Source: Adiantum capillus-veneris (lineage: Eukaryota; Streptophyta; Polypodiopsida; Polypodiales; Pteridaceae). From it: a stretch of DNA of 64,000 bases. Below, one piece after another: positions 42,481 through 54,125 of this stretch. The notes below the pieces were generated by a model. It ran no database searches, was not told the DNA's origin, and saw only the letters and a list, made by a program, of their open reading frames with translations. The number at the start of each line of letters is the position of its first letter. The first letter of the stretch is position 1. Where the stretch lies: positions 132,998,018-133,062,017 of the forward strand of contig CM043968.1 of the NCBI GenBank assembly GCA_014529385.2, written 5' to 3'. Both the position numbers and the translations under genes were made by a program.

Positions 42481-42830
42481 CTCGCTCAATTTTTCAAAAA
42501 AAGCAGTGTAATTCTGCTCATGAGGATTCTTAATTGTAATATATTCTGTCATTCCATCTTAGCCTCTCTGAGCCTACACACCATGTAAGTGGCCGAATGG
42601 CCGTGGGAAAGTCCCCCTAGCTCTTAAGTCAAAACCCTTAGTTTTGAAAAGCACACAATCATTATCTTTGAAAGAATTGAATGTCGACTGTGAGAGCTCT
42701 TTGATGCTATAAACTGTAATCCATTTTTCTCCTTGTCTGGTAATCAAAATTTGATTCCGAATAGCACATTGCGTTCCTTGTCTCTTGATCTAGAATTTAA
42801 GTGTAATCATTCTCAATTCTGCTATGGTTT
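42481..42830 (-). other. Unassigned coding-like stretch beside Gypsy-C
   Basis: One minus-strand frame reads W-I-T-V-Y-S-I-K-E-L-S and then FKTKGFDLRARGTFPRPFGH over about 100 codons, with two stops. It does not match the gag or protease of the other copies that I can see. It may be a foreign fragment at the broken end of Gypsy-C. Confidence 0.25.
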
Positions 42831-43072
42831 GCAACGTCTTATTTGTGCGCTAAATGCATTGATTTGAGGTCTTAAATGGTTTTTTTTGATGTCTGGACAT
42901 TGGAAAAGTGTTTATATGCTTAAGGGGGACCTTTCCTTGTAGTTCTATTTCAGTTTTTTTGCACTTTTTTAATGATGGATTGTGACTTATGTACCTTCCC
43001 AGATGGTTGCAAAATTTGTTAGGAATGTGCCCTAATACCTCTCCCTTAAGTTTTGTTGCATTCCGAATTTGT
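42831..43072 (+). other. Probable remnant of the Gypsy-B 5' LTR
   Basis: It precedes a degenerate primer site at the expected distance from the leader motif, but no LTR border or partner copy is visible. The outer part of the LTR seems lost at the Gypsy-C junction. Confidence 0.3.
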
Positions 43073-43090
43073 TTGGATGTTGTCGGGAAA
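43073..43090 (+). promoter_or_regulatory. Degenerate primer binding site of Gypsy-B
   Basis: TTGGATGTTGTCGGGAAA resembles the tRNA-Asp-type site with several changes and a small deletion. Its distance to the donor-like motif (about 310 bases) agrees with Gypsy-D (about 300) and Gypsy-A (about 320). Confidence 0.4.
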
Positions 43091-43389
43091 GTCGATCCTT
43101 AGGTGGTGAGTGACTCAGTTGTACAAAAAATCCCTTTTAAAGATTTTGAGACCCTTTTTGTTTACACATAGACAATAAAGCAGCTAGACGTAGATTTAAT
43201 GCTTAGTAGAGACTGGAGTTGAGAACCAGCCAGTGCTACTCCTTATGAGCAAAGAAAGCTTTGAGTGAAGTACAAAAGAGTATTTTGTTCTTTGATTTTT
43301 TCATGTGGGAAATGACTATTTCACCATACACTTTGTTGTCATTTTTGTATTGTTAAATTCATTTATGGTTGTGCATCTATTTCAATTTG

Positions 43390-43406
43390 TAGGAGTAGGC
43401 TAAGTA
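43390..43406 (+). promoter_or_regulatory. Leader motif of Gypsy-B with mutated donor
   Basis: TAGGAGTAGGCTAAGTA matches the Gypsy-A and Gypsy-D motif except that the GT of the presumed donor is CT. Confidence 0.5.
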
Positions 43407-45140
43407 ATAAATTCCACCATCAATTGGGGCCCAAAACCTTATTTTGGTACCAAAGACCATAACTCTAAAAAGTTGTAAAATTGATGGTCAGAGCTTCAAA
43501 GTTGAACTAAATTCAACAAAACTTGGAAAGAGGGGATATACAAGCTTGTAGGAGATAGACTGTGTAGACTTCTTCCAGTTTGCCTGTCCAACATGGATCG
43601 CGATCCATGTACCTTTCAGGCCAAGTGAGCAAAAATTGTTTCCTCTGCTTAGAATTGACTCTCAGACATCAAAATCTTGAGTTTGGCCAGAAATAGGGTA
43701 AAGAACATCCAAATCAAGAAGCTGGGTTAAGCAGAGCAAAATTTGTGAAAAGTGAGAAATTTGGGGAAACTGAACTTTTATTTGTCCAAATTCAAAAAGG
43801 GGTGAGAATTGGGTTCAACTAAAAGCAGGGAGCGATCCATGTACGTGAAAGACATTTGTAAGGGAAATTTGACCAGTCACTCCCGAGAACAACTTTTCCA
43901 ACATGACCCACAAGAAAAAAGTGAAAAAATATGATCAAAATACCAAAAAAGGAGTTGTTTGCAAAAAACCGCATAGCAAACACAAAATCTTGCTTTTGGC
44001 TCGGAAAAAGTTGATCAAATCCAAAAAGATTTGGGGAAGACTCACCACACCCTCTGTCCCAAACTCACTAAAGGTCATGCCAAAATCCTTCCGAACATGG
44101 ATCACGGTCCATGTACCTTTATGAAATTTTGAGCTGATATTTGACAGGTAGAAAAGTGATAACATTTGAAGTACTTTCTCCGAAATCACTCTTATAAAAA
44201 AAGGTCAAAAATGGCATAAAACAGATCAAGGAAGAAACCACTGAAAGAGACCCTAAAATTGACTTTTGGTTGACCTAAAAAACTCCAAATCACACAAAAA
44301 CCATATAGCTAGTATTAATAGACCAAGAACAAGTTGTGTGCCAAGTTTTAGTACATTCTAGCATTGAGGTACATGGATCGCGATCCATGTTCCTCTGACA
44401 CAATTTGATACAAAACTTGCACCATAGCTAGAGGACATCACAGGGAGTCTAGTGGTCTTTCAAAACTGAATTTGGATATAAAAAACAAGACCAAAAGCCC
44501 AAAACTACCAAATACTCTGGTAAAGTGTCAGAATTGACCTAATTTTCAATCTACAGATCCATTTCCAAAAAAGTTAATACCATAGGACCTAGTATGCTGA
44601 ATCTGATGGCATCAAGAAAAGTAAGTTTGTCCTCCCAACATGGATCACAATCCATGTTCCTTTGAGTCAGCATAAGAGCAGAATTTGACCACCCAGAGAG
44701 GTAGTTCCCAAGAACCTGGTGGCTTTTTCAAAATTGAAATTGGACCTGAACTGTTGATGTTGTTAATAAAGTTGTGTAATATTGAAAACCCTAGTTAAAT
44801 TTTGTCGATTGAAAGCTAGAACTAATAGAAACGCCTGTAAACTCACAGCTATCAAGAATTTAATGACAGGTTGCAAGTGCTAGAGAATACTACCCAACAA
44901 GTAAGATCAGAATGGGGAATTCGGGATAGCTAATGAGGTAACCTGGTTTGGATTTTTCAATATCAATTCTTCATGTATTTGCAATCAAGAAGATTGTACC
45001 AGAATAGGAATCCCAACATCATAGACCAAGTGAGAAATCACTCAACTGAAGGTAGCGTGAATTAAAAACCACTGCATCCTTCAGAAGCCATTGTAGAGGA
45101 AAGCTTTTCTGACACCTCATAAAAAAGAACATACACCGTG
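43407..45140 (+). other. Gypsy-B leader
   Basis: No gene; the short open frame at 43903-44124 lies within the repeats. It is composed mainly of the palindrome-centred repeats and ends at the gag start. Confidence 0.7.
43591..44657. repeat. Array of palindromes ACATGGATCGCGATCCATGT
   Basis: Five sites: 43591-43610 (perfect 20-bp palindrome), about 43823-43842 (right half only), 44095-44114, 44371-44390 (perfect) and 44638-44657. Centres are 232, 272, 276 and 267 bp apart. Each is followed by TACCTTT or TTCCTTT-like bases, and flanking sequence repeats in diverged form. Confidence 0.9.
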
Positions 45141-46770
45141 ATGATTGAGGAGTCCAATAGGTTAAACCCTAAGGAAACAACTTCCATGGGGGTAGGTCCT
45201 TCGCAACCTGCATCTTACGTGAAATTGTTGTATTTAAAGTTTCAATTTGAAAATATGATCTATAATGATGGAATGGACCACTACTGTGTTAAGTTGGAAA
45301 ATAAGTTAAGCAAGTTCAATGACCTTGTAGATGTGGATTATGACGGAGACGAATACTTTGATAGAGAGAGAATGATGTACCTAGTGGTTCACAACCCCTT
45401 TATTGTGGAAAAATGAGGGATGACTGGCATCAAGGACAAGGTAGATGAAGAGCTAGTATATGAACCACCCAAAATGGACAAGCAAAATGTGGTGCTTAGA
45501 CACACCAATGAGAGAGAGCGCCTTAATACAGACAACACTTACGTGGGGCTATATAAATTCAATAATGGAGAACAAATACTCTCTTATAAATGTGATGAAC
45601 CCCGCGTCAAGGAACCGACTGTCCGCAAAAAAACTATACCTTTTTACTTACACAGAAGGGAAAAGTATTCAAGTGGTCATAATGGATAAGTATGGCTGAA
45701 AATACTCTCCTATGGACCGTAAGGAGCTAGAGCGGTATACATATTTTGGGGGACCACTCCACCAATACTATGTAAATTCAAAAGAAGTGAAAACCACGAC
45801 TACTCACACGAGACCAGAAACTGGGAATGTAAGTCCAGTAAGAACCAGAGTGGAAGATTCTTTTGGACATCAACGGTTCTCAAACACAGGGCCTATGGGA
45901 TTAACGGGTGTAGGGATTCTATGAATATGCAGAGGGATAGTGCGGCACCTGATTTGACTTACACGACTAGAATCCCTCCAACTATTACATGAGATTGACT
46001 TGATGAACGCATGGCGGATAGGATACCAAATATAGTGCCAAGAGGAGATTATGAACCTAGAGAGACTACACCTGGATGACTAAGGGTGATGAGGATGGCT
46101 GTGAGTCCAGATGCATGCAACCATCTCAAGTGGCAAAATGTATACCCAAAAAGTATAGTGGATTGGGAGATCCATATGCTCATGTTTTGATCTTTAAACA
46201 AGTGTTGAGGGTGGAATAGGTAACTGATTTTCATATGAAATATAAAGGCTTTGGGTTGACTCTAGAAGGAACTTCTTTGACCTGGTTTCAACCTTTAAAC
46301 AACCTAGAATTCCCAAGAATCGAGCAACTTCTCCGAAAATTTGCTGAGGAATTCTCAAAGAGAGGAATTAATCATAATACTGTCTCCTAGATCTATGCAT
46401 TTAGACAAAAGGAGAAGGGAAAGGTGAAGGAAGCCTCGCTTCGATTTAAGCAATACATAGAAAGATGCCCTGCTAGAGAACTACCTCAGTATGAGAGACT
46501 GTCAGTCCTTTTCATAGAAGGATTATGAAATGACACTCTCAAAAAAGAATTGCACTTAAAGGCATGTGTTACTTTTGAGCAAGTCACGAAAAAGGCATTG
46601 TATTTGGTAGACAATTGCAAGGCATATGGAGAGGTGACAGAAGACACAGACCAAGGGTTGAGTAGCACCTCTTCAACCATTAGTGAGTCCACAATGAAAC
46701 TGGGTGAGCAAAACCCAACTGTGCCAGACGTTGATCAAATAATCAAGGAAGTGACCAGAAGGATGAACTA
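45141..46770 (+). pseudogene. Gypsy-B gag, fragmented
   Basis: Start chosen at 45141 (MIEESNRLN), which aligns with the M-x-L-R-S-x-R start of the other copies. The N-terminal domain (45141-45689) carries YFDRERMMYLVVHNPFIVEK, parallel to Gypsy-A YMDRNGTQYVQVENP. The capsid part lies at 46150-46770: GLGDPYAHVLIFKQVLRV, LTLEGTSLTWFQPL and FRQKEKGKVKEASLRFKQYI. Several stops interrupt it. Confidence 0.75.
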
Positions 46771-46799
46771 AGGAAACAAGACGAACCCAAACACACGAC

Positions 46800-47826
46800 A
46801 ACAGCCCACCCAAAAATGTGACACTTGTGGAGGAGATCATCCAACTTACTGGTGCAACCTTCAATAGAGGCCAGGAGTAAATGTATCACCTGTACTGAAG
46901 TGGTGTGCTAATGAACAAAAATGGAAAAATCATGAAACCCATGAATGTTTCTATAATAGAACTATGTTAGAGAAAGACAATACGGGCCACATGGAGGGCA
47001 ACAATTACCACCACCTCCAAGATACCAAGTAGGGAAAAATAACCCAATTCAAAGGTGGAAAAACCTCAACCTGTGTTGGGACATCAACCTCCTTTACCCC
47101 AGGAAAATAGGACCATGGTAAGGATTTCACAACCTATCAACCTATAGAAGCACCTCCTAATCAGAGTATGGTCCAGGTAGTTTCATACCGAGAAGAATTA
47201 GACAATACCTATGAGAAAGGGTTTGGTGGCAATGCTTATGCTTTTGAGGGGCAAATTCCATGGATGATTTTTGAGGAGATTCCATAACTACCATACATAG
47301 CACAACCAACAAAAATCTATTACTTGGTCAATGAAAATATGCTTATGTTCATGGCAACACAGAACTACAAATCTAGGGAAATATGATAATTGATGGGGAC
47401 TCCACAAGCTTCTTTACCACCAATAGACCATGCTATGAATGCGGTGGTGATCATTGGGCAAGGAGTTATCCACACAAAGGAGAACGTATCAAACTATTTG
47501 GGTTCTGTGAGGGGTGTACAAATGACCATCTCATTCCACATTGTCCAAAAAACCCTGATAACAAAGAGAAAGCAACCATGAACAAAATTGGACTTGTACC
47601 AAGCTCAAGTGGATCAAAAACAAAACCAACCATTCCAATAAACACGTTAACAAGAGCTCAAGCACATGAGGCTACAAGGAACGCCCCAGCCAGTCAAACC
47701 GAGATAGAAAATTTGTCTGTTAGAACCCCTAGGAAATCCTGGAAGGAAAAACGAGACAAGATAAAAGCCAAAAGAGAGAAAGAAAAAATGGCTTTGGAAA
47801 CGAAATTACTACAAACAGAGGAATAG
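46800..47826 (+). pseudogene. Gypsy-B nucleocapsid region
   Basis: Knuckles are CDTCGGDHPTYWC (46819-46857), the variant KWCANEQKWKNHETHEC (46899-46949), CYECGGDHW with the last Cys lost, and CEGCTNDHLIPHC (about 47506-47544). The last two form the same pair seen in TG1 (CYECGGPH and CNRCGIDHLIAQC). The frame 47383-47826 ends in a lysine/glutamate helix. Confidence 0.75.
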
Positions 47827-48740
47827 TTGAGAATGGAAAGAGACCTTAAGAAAAAGGGCAATGTAACAAAACCATCATCAATACTATTGGGAGGATCTGT
47901 CTTGGTGGACAAGGTCTTTGAATCCTTGGATGTGATCTTAAAAGCTTATGATGCTAGGGTAAAGCCAAACCAAACCCAGGAGGATAGATGGCTAACTTAC
48001 CCTCACTGGGGTATGAAAAAGTGAGGTTAAAGATGTGCAAGGAGCTTATCCAAGCAACTCAAGCGCTTATGAAACCACCAATTCTGACTGCTTCCAAAAT
48101 TGAGGTTTTAATTCGTGAAAGAATTCAAGAGTTAAAGGAGCGAGGGATCGGAGACGGAGACCAAAAAGATTTGGTAAAGGAAACACCCTTGGATACGAGG
48201 GTGGCAGCCAATACGACAGATCGAATGTTTTCACAAGTACCTTTGTCAATTCCTGAAGTGGAAGAACAATGGCAACATCATCTGTGGGAGCATATCCGAA
48301 ACAGAAAATATGGAAGTGCAACACTTCAGTCAGCCCCTATCATGGAGATCCACCTTGAACATGAGCTCTACCCAAATGATATCCAATCAGTGCATAGTGA
48401 TGCAGGTACGGAGATATCGAACAACATCAAACCTCAGTCATTGAAGACGTTACCTTCATTTATTGGCAACCATGAAACTAGATCAGAAATAAAGAAAGTA
48501 CCATCTCAATGGAAGGTTAATCCTAAGATGATGGATACCAAAACTCTTCATGAGCTGATGTCGTCCCCTATCCGTTGTACGCTAACTCTATCTGAGTTAC
48601 TGCAAATAAGACCTCATCTTTGGAAAGAGGTGGATTTTTTTTTTGGAGAAAATAGGGCTAGTAATTTTGCCACCAAATGTTTCTCCAAAAACACTGAACA
48701 ACCAAACCTTGAAACAAACTAAACATGAGCCAGTGCCAAT
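47827..48740 (+). pseudogene. Gypsy-B gag-protease linker
   Basis: Charged frames 47827-48024 and 47988-48722 overlap through a shift. M-S-S-P-I-R-C-T-L-T-L near 48560 and LKTLPSFIGN near 48445 match Gypsy-A counterparts. No catalytic motif. Confidence 0.6.
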
Positions 48741-49089
48741 AAACAAGGTAGGAGACTATTGCGAAGGTGAAGAAGGAAACGCGACCTTGCCTGTTGAGTA
48801 CAAGGACGTAAAATTGGTAGCAATATTGGATAGTGGAGCTGAAATTGCCATAGCCACCAAAGCAATGTGGGAAAAATGGGAAAAACCTGCTCTCAGGAAA
48901 AATAAAATGAAACTTCAATTAGCGGATGGGTACCTAAAGAGACCTATTGGCATTTTGGAAAAAATCGTAGTAACCTCTCGTGGAATCACATATGAACACA
49001 CATTTGCTATTATGAATTTCAATGAGAGCAGCAATTTCAATATGACCATTTATGCGTCACCTCAAAATGGTACAAGATTAGGGCTATGA
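48741..49089 (+). pseudogene. Gypsy-B first retropepsin (before RT)
   Basis: YCEGEEGNATLPVEYKDV leads to AILDSGAEIAIATKAMW with the Asp-Ser-Gly site, then KLQLADGYLKRPIGILEK. It is closely parallel to 30943-31281 in Gypsy-A. Confidence 0.9.
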
Positions 49090-49149
49090 CTATATCTACC
49101 TAAGAAACAAGGATTTTACTACAAAGATCAGTGTGACGGACCATAGTTA

Positions 49150-50297
49150 TAGATGTAGAACATACCTCGGGAGAGGAACTAAACTCCACGACTGACCAAG
49201 AAGGAAAAATACCTACTTGGCTGCAAAACAAAGCTCATAATTGGACATGTGGAGCTTCTTATAAGGGCGGCAATTTGAAAAAAGAGGATTGCATTCATGA
49301 CAAGTCAATACAAGACGAGGCATATGTACTAGAGCGTTTTTTGGAAGAGAGGTTTGAACCTTTTGGATGGCAGCAGATACTGGCCACTCTTGATGTGTGT
49401 GTGAATGAGGAGACCCTGACCAAATTCTGTGATGAGTAAGGGTATGATATCATTCCCTTCCAGATGATGAGTGTCAGTCTAAGTCCAAAATCAGAATCAG
49501 AAATCCCTAACAGAGAAGGGGTTGCAGATTGCCGATGCATAGTGGATGAGATCTCGGTAAGGGACCTTAACGAAACTAATGAGGAAGCATTCCGAGACTC
49601 CATGGATAAGCTTTTAGAAAACAACATGGATGATGAGAATTCTAGTATTTCAGATCAGGATATCAAATGGAAGGATCGACAAGTGATCTATTATGACTTT
49701 CCAAACCAAAATCCTCAAAGACAGTGTATATATTTGAATAAACGCATGAGCAAACGAAACAAGACAAAAGAATATTCAATACCTCTATTAACCAACAAAA
49801 CATAGTATTTACGGTTGGTTGAAGCAACTGATTGCCTTAAAAATGGGATATCAAAGAGGTTCATGAAACCCGACTCAACCAAAATAAAATTGGAGACGAA
49901 GAACAAACAAAAGCCACATACAGAGAGTATTTTTGAAAAGGCCATGAAGTTGTCCAAAATTGAGCGCAAACACAAATACAATGAGTTTAAACAAACTTTG
50001 AAAGAAGTTTGGTTGACAGAGTTGGAAACTGATGATGAATCAAACGATGATAAGTTTGATGCACCTTCCCACTACAAATAGTATACTATTCAGGATAGAA
50101 AAATTGTAGTGCAGAAGCCCAAACAAGACCCAAAAGAGCCTAGAACTTCATATGATGGGCTTGAAAAAGCTAAATGCATAAACTTAGCAAAACCAGGCGA
50201 GGATCCTAAACCGCCGTACATTGCCATAGACCTTACGGAAGAAGAAGAGCGACTTTTGATAGATACACTTAGGTGGTATAAAGATGTGTTTGCTTAG
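49150..50297 (+). pseudogene. Gypsy-B protease-RT linker
   Basis: Frames carry LATLDVCVNEETLTKFCDE, then a stretch matching Gypsy-A PSHYKKYSIQDQKIIV as PSHYK*YTIQDRKIVV, and IDLTEEEERLLIDTLRWYKD at the entry to reverse transcriptase. Conserved across three copies but of unknown role. Confidence 0.6.
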
Positions 50298-50332
50298 TCA
50301 AACAAAGACCTGAAGGAGATAGATCTAGAGAT

Positions 50333-51047
50333 TTGTCAGCACACGATACCTTAAGTGATACCAGACCATGCAGACAACGTCCTTATATGTACAATGAGAC
50401 TTTTGCCAAGAAAATTATGGAGGAGATAGACAAACTAAAGGATGCGGAGTTAATCTATGAGATTGAACACACCAATTGGGTGTCCCTGATTGTTGTAGTA
50501 GCCAAAAAGAATGGCAAATTGTGTGTCTGGGTAAACCTTGAATAGGTAAATACTGCCACCATCTGGGAAAACTATCCACTACCAATAATAGATCATGTTA
50601 TTGAGAGAGTTGCGGGGAAGGAGGCCTATAGTTTTCTAGATGGGTTCTCAAGCTACAATCACTTAACCATAAAAGCAGAAGATCAACATAAGATGGTTTT
50701 TGCAATAGAGTGGGGCATATTTGCATACAAGGTAATGCCTTTCCGCCTGACCAACGCACCTGCCACTTTTCAAAGACTAATGAGTCATGCATTCAAGGAA
50801 TATCTCAGACAATTTTTAGAGATTTACATGGATGATCTTTGTGTTCATTCTCACCTGAGAAGTGACACATAATGAATCTAGAGAAATACTTTGAAAAATG
50901 AAAAACTTATCCTATTTGCTTAAACCCAAAAAAATGTGTCTTCATGGTAAGACAAGGTAAAATTTTGGGCCACATTGTGTCCAAAAATGGGATTTCCATA
51001 GATCAAGAAAAGATACAATAATTGCTGCACTATCAAAACCAACAAAA
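50333..51047 (+). pseudogene. Gypsy-B reverse transcriptase
   Basis: CRQRPYMYNETFAKKI, IEHTNWVSLIVVVAKKNG, PLPIIDHVIERVAGKEAYSF, MPFRLTNAPATFQRLMSHAF and EIYMDDLCVHS are visible, with the Y-M-D-D codons at 50825-50836 intact. A stop at 50543-50545 and shifts after 50870 break it. Confidence 0.88.
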
Positions 51048-51640
51048 ATGAAAAAAGTGCAGGCATTTATGGGTCATTGCGGGTACTATAGGCGTTTCAT
51101 ATACATGTATACTGTAATAGCAAAGCCGTTGTATGTCCTCATTTCTAAATTTGAATGGACAAATGAATGCCAGCTGGCTTTTCACAAATTGAAACAGGGA
51201 TTAATTTTTGCTCCAATTTTGCAAGCCCTTGACTGGAGCAAGATATTTCACGTTCTTGTTGATGCATCAGCCTATGCCATAGGATGCATATTAGCCCAGC
51301 CAGGAGAGAAGAAAATGGAATTTTCCTTTTTCTACTCTAGTAGGCAACTAAACAACACGGAGAAAAATTATACCACTATGGAAAGAGAAGGTCTAGGAAT
51401 GATATATGATGTCAAAAAATTTAGATATTACCTTCTTGCAAAAAAAATTGTTTTCTTTGTAGATCACCAAGCACTGTTATATCTAGTAAACAAACCTTTC
51501 AACACAGGAAGGATTGTTCGTTGGTTTGTACTATTGCTTGAGTTTGATTTCATAATAGTCGTAAAAAGGGGACTGCACACACACGAGCAGATCATCTTTC
51601 GAGACCGTTCCATGGGGAAGCACCTGAAGGTATTGATGAT
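51048..51640 (+). pseudogene. Gypsy-B RT thumb and RNase H
   Basis: A 228-codon frame (51048-51734) starts with VQAFMGHCGYYRRFIYMYTV. RNase H follows: HVLVDASAYAIGCILAQPG, NYTTMEREGLGMIYDVKKFR, V-D-H-Q-A and L-L-Y-L-V-N-K-P-F. It shifts frame near 51570, before the tether end. Confidence 0.9.
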
Positions 51641-51749
51641 GATCTTCCAGATTCGTACCTATTTAACATTGAAATGGTTCCAAGATGGAGTGAAGAGGTC
51701 ATCCCTCTACTCACAATCGGATCATTATAGGTAGAAAGACAACCATCAA

Positions 51750-52343
51750 TCATACATCGAATAAGAAATCTCTAGCTTTTAGCCGAACGACTGTACAAGC
51801 ACAATAAGGATGGGACTTTGAGACTATGTGTACAGCCGCATGAATACAAATACTGCAAACAGGCTCATATACAAAATATGGGGTTTCACAATGGAGAAAC
51901 ACAAACATAACAAAGACTAAAGAGACTAGGAGTCTACCGACAAAACATGGAAACAATATCCATACTTGTGTAAAATCAAGTGATATCTATATAAAGAGAC
52001 CTCTAGTGGAACATGCCACCTGTTTCAAGTAGTACAAGCACCCAAATGGAGTACTCACATAATCGATTACTTAAAAAACTAGACCTTCCCAGAGGGATGG
52101 GATAAGGCAAGAATGAGAACTGTAGCAGAAGAAGCAAAACATTATCTGCTAATTGCAAACCAACTGTACACGCGAGGAAAGACAAAAAATTACAATTGTG
52201 TGCGATGAAAAGTGAATATTTCTTTATCCTAGAACAAGCACTCTAAGGCTAGCGAGCGGAACATTTCTCTGTTGATAAAACTGCAAAGCTAGTACTTCAC
52301 TCAGGCATATGGTGGCCAACCCTGTTCAGGGATACAAAGGCCT
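51750..52343 (+). pseudogene. Gypsy-B tandem zinc modules, heavily decayed
   Basis: First module: RLYKHNKDGTLRLCVQPHEY, then QAHIQNMGFHNGETQT (H-X6-H), with stops and no clear Cys pair. Linker: V-E-H-A-T-C-F and APKWSTHIIDYL, aligning with VEHGTLF and TPEWSQYIVDFL of Gypsy-C. Second module begins LLIANQLYTRGK, then GIWWPTLFRDTKAYVKRC-type text with a Cys pair before 52380. Confidence 0.68.
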
Positions 52344-53012
52344 ATGTCAAAAGATGTGATGAATGTCAATGCACAAAACCGCCACTATGGGAAATATGAA
52401 ATGCCATTAGGGCCAATGATGGGATTACGTGCCTTTGCCAAATGGGGCATCAACTTTATTGGCCCCATCATACCTCCTGCATACATGACACATGCACAAT
52501 ACATAATAGCAGCAACAAATTATATGACCAAATGGGTTGAAGCAAAGGCAACACAAGAAAACGACGCATGGACTATGGCTCAGTTCCTCTTCGAGCATAT
52601 CTTTACCAGGTATGGTCTACCCATTGAAATAGTGAGTGATAGAGGAACACACTTTTTGAACAACATCATTGAAAGCTTACTTGATGAATTCATGGTGATC
52701 CATCGCAAATCAACACCCTATCACCCACAAGCTAACGAACAAGCCGAGAGTATCAATAAAATCCTATGTACAGTGCTCACCAAAATAATCAGTGACTCAA
52801 GAAATGATTGGGATCAAAAGCTACACACTGCATTATGGGCATACAGGGTAGCTTTTAAAACTTCCATCGAGACCACTCCTTTTAACCTTGTGTTAGGGAT
52901 TAATGCAATTCTACCCATGGAATTCTTAATAAAAACATTACGGGTCGCAACACAATTAGGATGGACGGGACACGAGCTATCGGAGACTAGACACCCTAGA
53001 GCAATTAGATGA
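52344..53012 (+). pseudogene. Gypsy-B integrase core
   Basis: FAKWGINFIGPI has Asn in place of the first catalytic Asp. VSDRGTHFLN keeps the second, and PQANEQAESINK keeps the Glu. The frame is open for 222 codons, then shifts before the GPY/F domain. Confidence 0.9.
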
Positions 53013-53019
53013 AACCAGA

Positions 53020-53376
53020 ATGAGAGTGGTAGCCAGGCTATATGCTCAAAAAAGACAAATGAAAGCTTTCCATGATCAACATGTGATTAGCAAGGAGTTC
53101 CAAAAAGGGGATTATGTTTTGATGTATACCCTAAAACAACACTCCAAAAAACTAAAAAAGCAAGGGATGGGGCCTTTTGTAATACATGATATATCACAAA
53201 GTGGCGCCATCAAGCTTACAACATTGGCAGGTGAGGAGATGTCTAATTGGATGAGTGGCTGTAGATTAAAGAAATATCTTCTTCCATTGACACCAGAAGA
53301 ACTCCAAACAATACATGGAGCAGATCAACGCAGAAGTCGAGCCCAACATTCGGGAACATGCACAACAAGAAGCTAA
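53020..53376 (+). pseudogene. Gypsy-B integrase C-terminal GPY/F domain
   Basis: KGDYVLMYTLKQH is followed by GMGPFVIHDISQSGAIKL and WMSGCRLKKY, equivalent to Gypsy-A 23696-24007. It is open for 118 codons. Confidence 0.85.
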
Positions 53377-53735
53377 AATCAGAATAGTAAAGCAAAAGGA
53401 GCGGGAAAACCTTCAGAGAAATGACCAATAGAACAATTGTACCAATTCCCTTCCCATAACATCAATACAGACAGAGTCTACATGGTTAGGTGGCATAGAT
53501 CTACGCATTATGTTGCAATTTGCCGATGGCACCACCGAATGTGCATTAGTGGACACTAGAGCAAGAGCAAATGTTGTCAACTACACTTTCATGAAATTAA
53601 CAAAGGAATCTTTAACGCCAACTTCTATGGGGTTCAAAGTGACAAACAAAGATACAATGAACAACTTGTGACATGTAAATTTACCAATAACTATTGATGG
53701 AACAGTTTATCCTCACGTTTTGAAGTACTGAAAAC
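53377..53735 (+). pseudogene. Gypsy-B post-integrase retropepsin-like domain
   Basis: After the GPY/F domain a new frame encodes GGIDLRIMLQF, then ECALVDTRARANVVNYTFMK. This aligns with Gypsy-A GMDLRIKVQL and NALVDTGVRVNGVNY. The Asp codon is 53552-53554; the Gly of D-T-G is Arg, which would inactivate it. A stop follows near 53669. Presence in two diverged copies indicates an ancestral second protease-like domain. Confidence 0.7.
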
Positions 53736-54125
53736 AAAGGAAAGAATGACAGAAGAGGTTGGTACCTCGGATCAGGGCCAAAGAAGTAAAAAAAGACCAA
53801 GATTGCCTCGTTCGCAAGTTGTGGTAGAGGAGGGAGCCAAAATGATTAGGTTGCTCGACATTGATGCATATTTAGACCCGATCAAGCTCTAGTTCCAATG
53901 CCAAAGATCTCTCTACAGCTTGCACAAACTAGAGCTAGAGGACACCAAGAAAGAGGCAACGAAAGCAGCTGAAAACACATTACAGCTACAAAATAAAATA
54001 GAGGAGTTGAAAAAGTCCAGCTGCAACTCCAATCGGAGTTACAAAGGGAACAAGAGAACGGCAATTATTACTGCAAGGCAATAAAGAATAGAGGAAGAAC
54101 TAGTTAGGGAGAGGGAACAGAGTGA
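53736..54125 (+). pseudogene. Gypsy-B coiled-coil tail
   Basis: Downstream of the second protease-like domain, frames near 53925-54060 read as a heptad-like helix (KKEATKAAENTLQLQNKIEE). Several stops are present. The element then abuts the reverse-oriented Gypsy-D gag without an LTR. Confidence 0.4.

Larger units (their letters stand above)
43073..54125 (+). mobile_element. Gypsy-B: near full-length but decayed Ty3/Gypsy element
   Basis: Plus-strand order: primer site remnant, leader with palindromic array, gag, knuckles, protease, linker, reverse transcriptase, RNase H, duplicated zinc modules, integrase, GPY/F, second retropepsin, coiled-coil tail. Stops are scattered throughout. No 3' LTR is present: it abuts the minus-strand gag of Gypsy-D at about 54125. 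Confidence 0.83.
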
